A DNA stretch of 64,000 nt from Triatoma infestans. Taxonomy: Eukaryota > Arthropoda > Insecta > Hemiptera > Reduviidae. A program made the translations under genes and the position numbers. This document shows positions 34,891 to 46,399 of the stretch, in pieces; position 1 is the first letter of the stretch; the number at the start of each line of letters is the position of its first letter. The notes under the pieces were generated by a model that was not told where the DNA came from, ran no database searches, and saw only the letters and a program-made list of their open reading frames with translations. The DNA is taken from NCBI GenBank assembly GCA_011037195.1, contig JAAEAF010014415.1, forward strand, positions 1 through 64,000, written 5' to 3'.

Positions 34891-35458
34891 AAAGTGGGAT
34901 CATTTTTTTTTTTTCAATAAAAATAAGAGTATGCTTTGATTTGCGTGCAATACATCTTCGAAGTTAGGCATGATTCAAAATTATGTTATTGCATCAACTT
35001 TTTTCCAGATCTGTCCATACGGGGTCGATAGATGTTAATTATTAAAAGCTCGTGGGTGGGAAATGCAATAGCCCTTCTTCGGGAAAGTTCACGACCCTGC
35101 ACAATACGTGATATGTCAACACTCGAAACACAATATATAGGTTCTGCAGATATAATTGATGTGTGCAACACTGCTTCTCTATCTTCACGCACACGTACAT
35201 ACAAACATTTTCACATTCCACACCTTACAGACGACTACATACAATGAAACACAATACAAAAGACACAAGAGAGTCATAAGATCTTTGTGGCCATATTTAG
35301 TGGATTTCGCTTTAAACCCATCCCTCATAAATTCTAACATCCACATATTAAGGTTGTTGAATTAAATCCACTGTCAATTTTTTAAACCCCCACTTTCGCG
35401 GCATATCATCTCTCTTTTCTTCTTTTATGTGTCCGACCAGCATAAGTAATATAACTTT

Positions 35459-36445
35459 TTTACTTTCTCTTACTCCTAGTAAGAGGAAGTATTTAATCGT
35501 GTCAAATTTTCGATATCGGAGTTTTCACCGGAAATATCCTTTTGAGGTCCCTGAGTCCAAAAAAAGTGGTTTTTAGCGAATGGTCTGTGTGTGTGTGTGG
35601 TGGTGTGTGTGTGTGTGTGTGTATGTGAACAGCATAGCTCAAAAACGAAAAATGCTAGAAAGTTCAAACTTGATATTACGTTTAGGTATCACCATGGATC
35701 TGACGGTGCGTTATGTGTCAATATTCCTCAACCGGAAGTACCACTTTAGTTGTTTTTTTTTTACGTTTTTGCAATTTTCTCAAAATGGCTCCGAAGATTT
35801 TCTTTAAACTTGGTATATCAACTACACATACAAAGAGCTACAACTTTTATTTGAAACATTTCTCCAGGAAAATTCATTTAAGGGCACTTCTGGGGGAGGG
35901 GTGGGGTTAGGTTTCCATCTAAAGTGCTATTTCAGTTTATTAGACAATTCTGTCATCTAAATAATGTTAATTAGAATTAAATATTGTTGAAATTCCGAGT
36001 TTGAAAAAAAATCGGATAACCGGAAGTGCGTTTTTTACTGAAATATAATTTTCAGTTTTCTGGTATTTTCTCGAAAATGGCTCCAACGATTTTCTTTAAA
36101 CCACTGTTGTTAACTATACATATAAAGAGCTACAACTTTTATTTGAAACTTTTCCCCTGATAAATTCATTTAAGGGGACTTTTGGGGGAGGGGGGTTATG
36201 TTTTTCTTTAAAATGCTATCACAGTTGATTATACAATTCTGTCATCCAAATTGAAATAACTAGAAATTAATATATGACCCAAATTCCGAGTTTCAAGGAA
36301 ATTAGTAAACCGGACAGTTTTACTGGACAGTGTTTTCACTTTTCGACGAATTTCATTAAATTTGGTACACTAACTATAAAATTTGTCAATTATAATTTTG
36401 AGTACTGGAGTAAGAGAAAGTTGTGTGAGTGTTTCCAGATTTTTG
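35459..36445 (-). repeat. Family H, full-length copy
   Basis: On the minus strand it runs from a 5' end with GAAACACTCACACAACTTTC at about 36436-36417 (slightly changed) to a 3' hairpin CTTCCTCTTACTAGGAGTAA with GAGAAAG at 35490-35463. Two internal modules of about 290 bp repeat around GTACTTCCGGTTGAGG and GCACTTCCGGTTATCC. The (TG)n tract lies at 35584-35622. CTTTCTCTTACTCC near the 5' end is the inverse of GGAGTAAGAGAAAG at the 3' end, a subterminal inverted repeat. Confidence 0.8.
35584..35622. repeat. (TG)n microsatellite inside family H
   Basis: TG repeats with one GGTGG interruption at the family's fixed microsatellite position. Confidence 0.9.
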
Positions 36446-37061
36446 TTAATATAATGTCTTATAAATATTGCCCGAATTTCAAATAATTATTCAACCATAT
36501 ATAAATTTATTTAAAAAAAAAAATCTTATTGTTTACCGAGCACATACAGACATAAACCGGAAGTAACAATTAATCAATTGTAAATAACAGAGATCTCTCA
36601 TGTTTCTGTTTACAAATCTTTTGTTTACACTCAGTTGTAAAAAAAAAACCAACAACGAAACAATTTTGTTATATCGTAATGATAATAATTTTTGTTTTAG
36701 TAAGAGGTACTCTTGTTTATTCACTTCTGTGAGTTTTCAATAAACATTTATACGATGTAATTTTTTTTTTTATGAATAAATAAACGCATGTAATGTTGGA
36801 ATAAATAAACAAATACAAATGGGAATTTGTTATACAGAAATATATGTGAGATTTGTCTGTGCAAATAACGATCCTAAATTAAGAAAATATTAACTTATTA
36901 TAAGAGATTTTTAAAGACTAATATAAAATCTAAAAAATTTCCTCAACACCTAATTGATATTATTCTGGCACAGTATCGGTTGAAAAACTGTGTATAACAG
37001 GTAAGTTTTTGAACTTTACTTGGAATAATATAAATCGTTAAAAAAAAAAAAAAAACCCTAC

Positions 37062-37147
37062 CTTGCAATTGGCATCATCTTCAAAGCAAGTGCACGACTT
37101 AAACAGAATCCAGCGCCACCAGTGGCAAACCAAAACGTTATATGAGG
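37062..37147 (-). CDS. fng: Internal exon of fringe, a beta-1,3-N-acetylglucosaminyltransferase
   Basis: Fringe is a Golgi glycosyltransferase that extends O-linked fucose on Notch EGF repeats with GlcNAc and so tunes ligand response. The minus strand reads, between a pyrimidine-rich acceptor (TTTTATTTCCAG, ending at 37148) and a donor (GTAGGG, starting at 37061), 28 codons with no stop plus two bases of a split codon. The peptide contains [10 protein letters not shown] followed by a Cys, then SRALALKM and MPIA, which matches the conserved catalytic-domain block of insect and vertebrate fringe proteins. The open frame starts at the first exon base (CCT), and the last codon begins AG and is completed in the next exon. 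The exon is too short for ordinary ORF finding. No neighbouring exon was recognised in the window. The family call is confident; orthology to fringe rather than a close fringe-like paralogue is inferred. Confidence 0.9.
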
Positions 37148-37669
37148 CTGGAAATAAAATAAAAATATATATAAATTAAAATAAATAAATACATTTTTGT
37201 AATATTATAATATTGTTTATAAAACAGATTCCACAAAGATTATTTAATGATATTAATAGAACACAGTTTAATAATAATTAGTAAAGGGCAGTATGTTAAT
37301 TACTAATTCACAACTTCTACATAATCAGTTTCAAGGACTTGTCCAGAAATTATATGCTCTCAATGTGGTTAAATCACATCTCAAAAAAAAAAAAAAAAAA
37401 AATTCTGTCAGCTCCTCTGGAATTATTTAGCATTGATATAAATAGTTTTTATAAACAATAAATCAAACTAAAATTGTGCATGTTGATTGAAGTTAAGTGG
37501 GGGCATTCAATTCAATGACGTAATTGATTTTTTTTTTTTTCTATTGCTTTTCTGGCAATATTTGTACATTAATAAAAATATTTCAAAGTGAAAAATGAAT
37601 ATGTAGCAACTATTAATTATATTAGTTACTAATAAATTAAAATTAATTAAATAAAATAACCCTATCATA

Positions 37670-37805
37670 CATGCATGTAAACTAAATTTGCTCTGTGCAA
37701 GTCTGTATTGTCACACTGAAAAACGCATCCTGAAGATGGGCGAACGCCCGAAACCGGTCGATGGCCATAAAATGAAGCAGGCTACCACGGAAAATGTCTC
37801 TCATA
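37670..37805 (+). mobile_element. Family B single unit with well-preserved hammerhead-like core
   Basis: It shares with the arms of the 10.2-kb palindrome AACTAAATTTGCTCTGTGC, GTCACACTG, the core, and GAAGCAGGCTACCACGGAAA. There is no inverted partner here and no clear target duplication. Family H sequence follows directly. Confidence 0.7.
37723..37766 (+). ncRNA. Hammerhead-ribozyme-like core, family B, best copy
   Basis: CATC (37726-37729), CTGAAGA (37730-37736), extra T, GGGC (37738-37741), loop GAAC, GCCC (37746-37749), GAAA (37750-37753), CCGGTC (37754-37759), GATG (37760-37763). Stems I and II pair perfectly. Cleavage would fall after the GTC. ACCGGT is palindromic, favouring a dimeric fold. 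The extra base before stem II is non-canonical, so self-cleavage is inferred. Confidence 0.65.
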
Positions 37806-38468
37806 ATTTTGTTTAGTTGGTAGAATTGTATAATCGACTAATGTAGCTCTTTAGAAGAAAACATAACCCTACCCTTCCCCAAAAACCTCCTTTAATGAAT
37901 TTATCCGGAGAAATGTTTCAGATAAAAGTTGTAGCTCTTTAGAAGTTCACATAGTTTGTTTAAAGAAAATCATTGCAGCCATTTTAAGAAAATAGCAAAA
38001 AACTGAAAAATACTTTCTAGTAAAAATGCACTTCCGGTTATCCGATTTTCTTCAAACTCTGAATTTCAACAACATATTTAATTCTAATTAATATTATTTA
38101 GATGATAGAATTGTGTAATAAACTAAAATAGCACTTAGAAGAATATACCTCCCCCACCCCTCAACCGAAAGTTGTAAATTTTTGTATGTGTAGTTGATAT
38201 AAAGAAAATCGTTGGAGCTGTTTTGGAGAAAATCACAATAAACTGAAGAAAATAAAAATTAGTAAAGTGGCACTTCCGGTTGAGGAATATTGACAGACAA
38301 GTAATGTCGAATTCCAAGGTGATATTTAGAACAGGATATCAAGTTGGAACTTTCTACATACAGGGACTATTTTTTGGACTCAGGGGACCTCAAAACGAGT
38401 ATTTCGAAACTCGATATCGTTAATTTCACAGATACCTCCTTATACTAAGAGTAAGAACGTAAAACCTG
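37805..38468 (+). repeat. Family H, 5'-truncated copy
   Basis: Contains GTTGTAGCTCTTTAGAAG, TGCACTTCCGGTTATCCG, TGGCACTTCCGGTTGAGG, GACTCAGGGGACCTCAAAAC and a degraded 3' hairpin (CCTCCTTATACTAAGAGTAA). The microsatellite is lost. Confidence 0.7.
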
Positions 38469-39761
38469 ACATTTCCTGTCTCTTACAAAATTAGAGAATG
38501 TAAAAATATCCTCTTGGAAACTAAGAGTTATTCTCTCCAACGCCCCTACCCAGGATAGCTGACGTATTTAATAATATCAAAACGACAAATTTTAATACCA
38601 TAACATAATACATATTGTAAAACATAAGCGGTTGTTACATACGTTAAGATTATTGCGTATGGTATTTAATCAAAACTTTGTATTGAGGGATTATCGCGGG
38701 GAAGTTTTCTAAGCTTGTAGAAACTGGGAAAACTAGTGAAATAAATTGGTGGTAATCGCAATCAATACTTGGGACCCGTAGTTAAAAAAAAAAAAAAACA
38801 AAAAAAAAAAAACAATAAGTTATTTTAAGTTGGTAATAAGAAACAACATTACATTGATCAGAAGAACAACTTTGCCTCTTTCGAACAACAACAATTCATG
38901 CACCTATCAAGAACAATAAAAAAAAAACTACAATAGCTTTTGTTCTCTATAATGATGATGCGTTTTAAACATAAACTAAAACAAAAGCAAAAAAAAAAAC
39001 CTGTGGAGGGCAGATAAAAAGAAAGAAATAATAAATGTCAACATGTATATCTACATACAAACAGACAGACAGCGAGAAGTGAGAATATATATACACTCTA
39101 GAATATAGAGAGAGAAACATTTCCGGCTTACACGTTATCTTAAAACTTTCCAGTTTGTTAATTATGACCCAAAAGTATTCCTCCTGTTCGGGACTGAGTG
39201 AAGGGCTACTGAGATCTGGTAAGACTTTCTTTTCCAACATAATCACATGCACATATACACAGAATATATATATATATTCTCTCTTTCTAACCCCAAATCA
39301 AGAAGGATTTAACCAACAGCTACCCCCCTCTGCCCTACTATATGCCACTAAGAAATAAACAACAGACAGGTTTATGAGGGGGAGGGAGGCTAACTCTACC
39401 AAAACTAGCTAACAACAACAACAACACACACACACATTTACAACCTCACAACCATACTTACTGATTATACATTAATACTATAAACTAGAACTTTTAATTG
39501 GAGCTCCTTCTAATTCAACATTTAAATCATTCTAATGTTTAAATTAATCCAAAAAACTTTTTCTTTAGAAATTGCCCAACATTTTTAATGCCAATTTATT
39601 TAAACTATTTTTCTCTTCTAATTATTTTTTTTTTTTCTGAAAGCCACACAGAATAATTTTTGGACTAAATTTATTAAACTAATTTATTTCTCTTATATAT
39701 AAATATGTTATATTTATAAAACAAGTACAGAAATGATCTTTACAACTTTTCATGTTTAAAA

Positions 39762-40752
39762 AAATCTGGTGTGAAACACTCACACAACTTTCTCTTACTC
39801 CAGTTTCTTAAAATTATAATTGACAAATTTTATAGTTTGTGTACCAATTTTAATGAAATTCGTCGAAAACTGACAAAACTTTTCAGTAAAAGCGCCACTT
39901 CCGGCTTACTCATTCTTGAAATCGGAATTCAGCAATCTATTTATTTCTAAATATGAGTTTGGATATAGGCAATTGTATAAGAACTAGCTACCACTTTGAT
40001 GAAATCTGAAACCCACCCCTCCCCTAAAATGCTCTTAAAAGAAATTCCAGAGAAATGTTTTAGATAAAAGTTGTAGATCTTTGCATGTTTAGTTTATTAC
40101 GAAGTTTCAAAAAAATCGTCAAAGCCATTTTTGAGAAAATTGCGAAAAAGTGAATAAATCATTTAGTAAAGTGGTAAAGTAAACGCACTTCGGTTATCCG
40201 ATTTTTTTCAAACTCAGAATTTCAACAACATATTTAATTCTAATTAACATTATTTAGATGGCAGAATTGTCTAATAAACTGAAATAGCACTTTAGATGGA
40301 AACCTAACCCCACCCCTCCCCCAAAAGTGCCCTTCAATGCATTTTCCCGGAGAAATGTTTCTAATAAAAGTTGTAGCTCTTTGTCTGTGTGGTTGATGTT
40401 TAAAGTTAAAAGAAAATCGTCGGAGCCATTTTTGAGAAAATCGCAAAAAAGTAGAAAAACCAACTAGTAAAGTGGTACTTCCGGTTGAGGAATTTTTACA
40501 GGTAAAGTACAGTCAGATCCCATGGTGACCTCTAAAAGGAATATCAAATTTCAACTTTCTAGGGTTTTCGTTTTTGAGCTATGCTGTTCACATACATACA
40601 TACACACACTACCCACAGACCATTTGCTAAAAACCACTTTTTGACTCAGGGCACCTCAAACCGGATTATCCGGGGAAAACTCGATCTCGAAAATTTGACC
40701 ACGATTACAATAACGTCCTCTTACTAGGGTAAGAGGAACGTAAAAAAAAAAC
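39762..40752 (+). repeat. Family H, full-length reference copy
   Basis: Ends are AAAATCTGGTGTGAAACACT and GGTAAGAGGAACGTAAAA. CTTTCTCTTACTCC lies about 25 bp from the 5' end and its inverse is part of the terminal hairpin CCTCTTAC..GTAAGAGG (40718-40735). Modules of about 290 bp start near 39895, 40185 and 40475 (third partial), each with CTTCCGG or CTTCGG and a GTTGTAG block. A CA-rich tract lies near 40591-40609. No coding capacity was seen. The ends resemble Helentron-derived elements, but a superfamily call needs a search. Confidence 0.8.
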
Positions 40753-41109
40753 AAAAAGTTTAACCAAGTTTTATATGGATTATTTTTTTTAATTTAAAAT
40801 TAAAGATTAACTTGGACATTAGATGAAAATTAAGTATTAAACTAAGTTGTGGGCATGTTGAAAGAACCATTAAAAGATTGTAACTTTATAACCTCTAACC
40901 ATAATAATAACAAACCTGGTTAAGTTTAAAATACAGTAGGTGGGAGTAGACTTTTTAGTACGCTTTCAATAATTCCATAATTTAATAATCAATATATAAT
41001 AAAATTGTAAACTATTTATTTCCATATCCTAAAGGCATAAATTTATTATATATAACAAAAAAAAACTCGTAATCATATTTTTTAATGAAAGTCACCTAGA
41101 TAATAATAA

Positions 41110-41430
41110 ATCAAAAATGAAAAATCGCAAATAGCTCAACAAACCCATCGCATCTGACATGAAGGTTTCGGGCAAAAATCCATCAAACACCGGCAATGGG
41201 ATTTTCTCGAAAATGGCTTCAACTATTTTCTTCGAATTTCTTATACAATATACATATACATGTAGAAATTATGAGTGGAACCATAATAATGTTATGCTTT
41301 GCTCAAAAGTACAATGTATGGTTTTACCACGTATATAATAATTACATACATTAGATGCATTGATAAAAATCAGTTAACCGGAAGTGCGATGTTACAATTG
41401 CTTTTAAAACTTTTTTGGGAACCATTCAGT
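41110..41430 (-). repeat. Family H fragment
   Basis: GAAAAATCGCAAATAGCTCA, CATCTGACATGAAGGTTTCG, CATCAAACACCGG and AACCGGAAGTGCGATG are family blocks on the minus strand. Confidence 0.55.
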
Positions 41431-41989
41431 TACGTTTAAATTTAAACTGACGATACTATGAGCTTGAGACAGAGGGCGCCCACACTGTCCACTCAGCCAG
41501 TTAAACATTGTAGCTAACACATTTAAACATTTCTAAACATTGCAATTTTTTTTTTTAAATTAAATTGTATTATTGGAATAAGACAAGATCGCGTTTTTTT
41601 TTACAATGTTTATTTCAAAATGTTAATAAAAAAAAATATATTAAAAAATTGAAATTCTTTCTTAAAAAGTGAAATAATAAATGAATGGACATATGAAGTT
41701 TTTATTTCGTTATGTGAAGCATATTAGTTCAATTTTTTGTTTGGCGCTAATTTTAAAAATTATATTTGAATACTTATACATGTTGTTTTTTCTACATTTT
41801 ATTTTTTATTGTTGATTTTTTTATATACATAGTTTAATTTTGATAATTTGTTAATAAAAATCCCATGTTTTATGTGTAGCCCGATATTATATTATTCATT
41901 GGAGTATAAAATATGAGGATAATAATATGTTAAATAATTATTAGTTTAGTGTTTTTTGTTGTGAGCAAGAAATGCGATTTCGTTACTAA

Positions 41990-43135
41990 CTGATTTTTTT
42001 TTTTTTAATTTTTTTTTATTTAATTATAATACAGTACCAACACAAAATGTGTTTTGCCTGTAATGCTGTTGTCTGTAAGATAATGTACTGACGTGTAGAA
42101 CGTGTGCAAATACCGCATCCAATGATGGCCCTGTTGGAGTGATTTGTTTATGAAGTGAATAAATGAAATGTAAAGTGAAATGAATGTATGGGTGTGAATG
42201 TAATTATGCTAGTTCATAATGTCGTTCAGTGAGGTCTGTCAGTCAGTATGAAGTTTGTCTACGGTGGATGTGTCAAACTTCACAAGTCTTGTGGCCGGCC
42301 ATCTTCGTTTTAGTCTTCTTTCTGGAACTAGAGTTGTTTGTAAATTGTTGATGAGAAGATTTGTATGACCGCTGAGTTTGACATGATACTTAGTGTACAG
42401 TCGATGTGCTGCACGTTGTGCTGTTTCAGTGTTTGTGCCTTTATGTATTGTTTCGTTTGTAACATAGAAAGGAGATGAAAGTATAGTCCGCAGTGTGCGA
42501 GATTGGAATTTTTTTCAAATGTGTCTGTTTAGTCGCTCCCCAAAGCTGAAGTCCGTATGTCCAAATTGGTTTCAATAGAGTCCTGTAAGTTAGGAGTTTG
42601 TTGTTTATGTTTAATGTGGATTTTGTCTTTAGTAATCTATATAACTGTTTGAAACGTAAATTAAGTTCAAGTCTTTTAGTTTTTACATGTGTTGCCCAAG
42701 TTAGTCGTTTGTCCAAGTGCATCCCTAAATATTTTACCGAGTTACTTAACGGTAATGGTTCGTTATCATATTTCACAGGTATATCTTCCGTCTTTTTTAG
42801 TGTAAAATGTACTGTTTTGGTTTTGTTTATATTGAGTTTACTTTTCCATGTGATGTTCCAGTTATGCAAGTTAGTCAAATGCTGCTCCAATATTAATTTG
42901 TTATTTATTATGTCTGTGTTGGTAACAAGTAGTGCTGTGTCATCCGCATGGGTCGCAGTACAATATTCGGATGTTCAGGTATGTCGTATATGTAAATATT
43001 GTATAGTAGTGGCCCCAGAACACTCCCCTGCGGGACTCCAGCCTCAATGGGATGAATGTCGGAGATAACTGTATTTACCCTACCTTATCTTGAGGACAGA
43101 TTCTTCAGTGTTTGGGTAAATACTAACTGATTGAG
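41990..43135 (-). mobile_element. 5'-truncated Jockey-like LINE with A-rich 3' tail
   Basis: The element strand is minus. Coding relic runs 43080-42245, followed by about 230 bp of 3' untranslated sequence (with CACATTTTGTGTTGGTACTG) and an A-rich tail opposite the T runs at 41992-42018. The 5' break lies in the reverse transcriptase, as expected for target-primed insertion that stopped early. Confidence 0.8.
42245..43080 (-). pseudogene. Jockey-like reverse transcriptase, C-terminal half, frameshifted
   Basis: Reading from 43080: [20 protein letters not shown] is the reverse transcriptase finger/palm motif. After a frameshift near 42960, HADDTALL is the catalytic ADD motif (usually FADD or YADD; here His precedes ADD). 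A long open stretch to 42520 holds VKYLGMHLDKRLTW and LLKPIWTYGLQLWG. After another frameshift near 42510, SRTLRTILSSPFYV and RRLKRRWPATRL close the protein as in Jockey-clade LINEs. The enzyme would copy element RNA at a nicked target. It lacks the endonuclease and the N-terminal palm and is not functional. Confidence 0.85.
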
Positions 43136-43439
43136 TAAAAAACAAATTAAAGAACATTTAATGAATTAAGATGATATTTCAACGAATATAAAGTTTTTTT
43201 TTTTAGCACCGAAAGTTAAAAATCCGCGAAGGAAGTGTTGAACGAGTTTTGGGAATCTATTCCGACCCTGATTTGAAAACAATATTTACGTAAACGGAGC
43301 CGTTTGGTCTATCACCAGTCTGTAATGAGAGAACACCGCCCGGAAGCAGCATTGCACTGAAAAGGGTGCGAACTTTGGGGGGGAGGGGTAGCTTCGGATA
43401 GCAAAGGATCAGTTTACTTCCGGTAAACTGATTTTATTC

Positions 43440-43965
43440 AAATTTACTAAATGTGGCACTACCACACATTCTATTGAAATGACACTTTAAAGGAAATCTT
43501 AAGTTGCTCTCTTCTCAGAACCCCTTCAAAAAAAATTAAAATAAAAGGTATAAGTATATGTGTATTTGAAATTTAAATAAAATCGAAAAAAAAAACATCT
43601 GTAAAGTTGCAGTTCTGGTTAATGCATTTTATCTAAAACCTTAGTGCAAGATGTTAACTGGAATATCAAATTTGAGCTTCCTGCGACTTTTCATTTTTTG
43701 AAATATTTTGTTCACAACCCCACCCCCACTCCCACATTGATTGATTGATAAAGGGGAGGGGCGAGGCTCGTTCCACCGCGACCTATACTAAGAGGTGTAT
43801 TAGTGGATCCCCTATGACTACAGCACGTCCTTCACCCTTTTAATCAGGCCTAGCAAAGCAGAAAGCATCGTGAAGCTTATGGCTTTGGGATACACAACAC
43901 ATTCACAGACCACACATCCTACAGGATCGCAATACTTCCTCTTTCAAGGGATATGAGAAAATAAA
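43440..43965 (+). repeat. Family H copy with a foreign insertion in its microsatellite region
   Basis: Family blocks AAGTTGCAGTTCTGGTTAAT and GCGACTTTTCATTTTTTGAA lead to ACCCCACCCCCACTCCC, then an unrelated segment (about 43733-43895), then ATTCACAGACCACACATCC and the 3' end CAATACTTCCTCTTTCAAGG. Confidence 0.6.
43733..43895. repeat. Unclassified insertion, about 160 bp
   Basis: It begins TTGATTGATTGATAAAGGGG and contains CTCGTTCCACCGCGACC and GTGGATCCCCTATGACTAC. It is more GC-rich than its surroundings and interrupts a family H copy. No box A/B pair or coding content was recognised. Confidence 0.4.
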
Positions 43966-44044
43966 AAATTATCCAAACACCAGCCTAACCTAAAATATTC
44001 TCTTACTGCAATTAGCAATTGTTATAATTAATAAAATTTTCTTC

Positions 44045-44842
44045 ACGCATTAATTTTTACTCCTACCAGCAAAAGACCAAGTAACTGCGATCATGCCAGA
44101 TTTTCGAAATTGAGATTTCACCGGAAACATATGTTTTGAAGTCCCCTGAATACGAAAAAAAAAATATTTTTAGCGAATGGTATGTGTATGTGTTAGTTAT
44201 CACTAGATATCTCAAAAACGAAAAATTAAGGAAAGTCAAACTTTGTTATTTTCTTAGATACTATCACTGCATCAGATACGAAGATTTTGGGCAAAAAACT
44301 AGCAGGATGTGCGGACTTTATTGAATGGTTTTTGCAGTTTTTCGTGACTTTTTTTTTTTCGACAATTGCTCCAACGAATTTTCTTAAAAACTTCGTATAT
44401 TTATCTACTCATATAAATTTTATCACTTTTATGTGAAATATTTGCCGGGAAAATTGATTTTTTGGGGAGCTCTGAAGGAACTGAAACATTAAGGTTTCCT
44501 CTAAAGAGTACCACTTCATATTAATACCCATTAGAAGCCTTGATAGAATTCCAAATTTGAAGAAAATCTGATAACCGGAAGTGCGATTTTACTCAATAGG
44601 TTTTTGAGTTTTGGGGAATTTTCTCCAAAAAGTTACAACAATTTTCATTAAACTTGAAGGTGGTATTAGGAGTCTGTTATTTAAGGACGCTACGTGATGT
44701 TGAGCAGAGTGCGCCTACAATGTCCACCACTCACAGGTATATATGTCTAATCCTTGTAGTTTTAAAGAATCTTTCTTTTAATTCATTTGTATTAATTATA
44801 GAAAGTTATGTGAGTGTTACACCAGATTTTTGCGTAAGGTTT
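44045..44842 (-). repeat. Family H, nearly complete copy
   Basis: From 44045: degraded 3' end, TCACCGGAAACATATGTTTT, a TG tract remnant, GGGCAAAAAACTAGCAGG, ATAACCGGAAGTGCGATTTT, and GAAAGTTATGTGAGTGTTAC with ACCAGATTTTT at the 5' end (44800-44838). Confidence 0.7.
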
Positions 44843-45199
44843 AAATTATTCTTAACGACACACATAAATGCAGATGATGGTAGGCATACAATTGGTTCTC
44901 AGCATTTGTGGCTAAGATTACGAGTCCTATAGTCAGCCCTCGACTAATCCCCAACAGCACTTGAAATTGAACACCTAAGATTCCCTAGAAACTCATTAAA
45001 TTTAATTTTTACTGAAAAAATGTTTTCAATAAAAGTGATCAAGATTTTTAGGTGCCGGTACAGTGTGCAGAGCGCCAACCTTGATGACGGCTACTGTATA
45101 AAATATGTGCTCTACTTTATTTAAGTAAAACCTTACTAGAGTAAGGCATTCTTAATCTCCGACCGCCGTACCACTCATTAAGAAGAAGAAGAAGGGAAA

Positions 45200-45620
45200 A
45201 AAAACAAAAAAAAACAGCCGGTCAAACTCGAAAATAAGTGGATCACTGTTTTATTTTCGCGCGCTTGTCATCATGAGAGAGGACCATAAGTAACGTTCAA
45301 CCGTGATAATAAAAGGTTTGAAAATAATAGTTTTAACTTTAATTTTTGTGGATAGTGCATGCTAAGCCAGAATCATGTCTGTAGATTGCATAATATACCA
45401 GAATCATGACGGTAGTGCGCACACTATACCAGCGCCGATTATTACATACATGTGTGCAATTATTATTATTATAGGTCGACCAAAATATTTTGGTACATCG
45501 AAACGAGTGCACTAAAACCGGTCAAAGTAAAGACAATTATCAGATAAGGTTGGAGAGTTGCTTGTTTACTCACTATTTTGGCGCTCGGTTAGTGTTTTAT
45601 TCCTGTTTGGTTTAATTAAA
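45200..45620. other. Unassigned segment with an imperfect short tandem repeat
   Basis: AGCCAGAATCATGTCTGTAG, ACCAGAATCATGACGGTAG and a third partial ACCAGCGCCGATTA recur at about 45-bp spacing (45375-45440). AAACCGGTCAAAG at 45516 resembles the hammerhead family end but has no CTGANGA core upstream. No gene was recognised. Confidence 0.3.
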
Positions 45621-46399
45621 AGTCTCTTTGAAGAAAAAAAGTATTTTGTAAACATAGCATTTTTTTCTTAGTACTTAGTGTATGTAATCTGCCAGCATTA
45701 AATAGTATTTTGAAGCTTTATGTCATTCGTCGACTTTCGTATACTTTCGACATAAGTCGGCTGTAGTTCAATCAGTTGCCGATGTTTAAGAAATGTCGGA
45801 CTCTAGCATTCCAAGTTTGAAGGAAATCGATGGAATGGTTTACGTGGAAATTCCGAAACACTGTGTAAAGTCGCACTGGTCAGTTAACCAATTTTCTACT
45901 TGGAATTTAGCAATATATAAAATTAATTAATATAACCTAATATTATCGAGATGGTAGAACCCCGTACATTGTAAGCATTTAAATTACAAAACAAACAGCC
46001 AAGCAGGGTGATTTCGAGTAAAGACCAAATGAACACTTTCAACATCATGGTCATGCATCATTCAATGGAAAAACATTATAATTATTATTATAACTACAAA
46101 TATTACCCTTGTTTATAGCATATGTTACAATAGTAAAAAGGGAATAAAAATAGGCGTCTATTTATAGTAATTAAAAAAAAAAAAATCTGACGAGTTGCCT
46201 AAGGCATACAAGCTAGAGAGAGGTACACGTTGATCACGAAAGCTGTGAAGCCATGAGTGTAAAGATGGTGCTCCCCACTCCGGTATACAAAGCAATGAAT
46301 AATACAACGGCATAACTGCCAAAATGTCTGCTAGACAGAATAGTGGGGGAGTTCACTTGCCTTAACGGCAACAATCTCATAGTTCTTTTTTAAAATTTT

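Larger units (their letters stand above)
1..37061 (-). other. Probable fringe intron downstream of the 37.1-kb exon
   Basis: The minus-strand donor GTAGGG at 37061-37056 opens an intron that continues to the window edge, since no later fringe exon (for example the segment with the conserved PDD and HSHLE motifs) was found. The span is filled with transposon relics, SINEs and microsatellites annotated separately. The limit at position 1 is the window edge, not an intron boundary. Confidence 0.55.

Noticed and set aside
34986..35247. Overlapping frames of about 70 codons on both strands
   Set aside because: The translations are complementary and neither shows a domain or splice context.
42598..43068. 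156-codon open frame on plus
   Set aside because: Antisense shadow of the Jockey-like reverse transcriptase on the minus strand.
45500..45535. Another hammerhead-like site at AAACCGGTCAAAG
   Set aside because: No CTGANGA or stem II precedes it.
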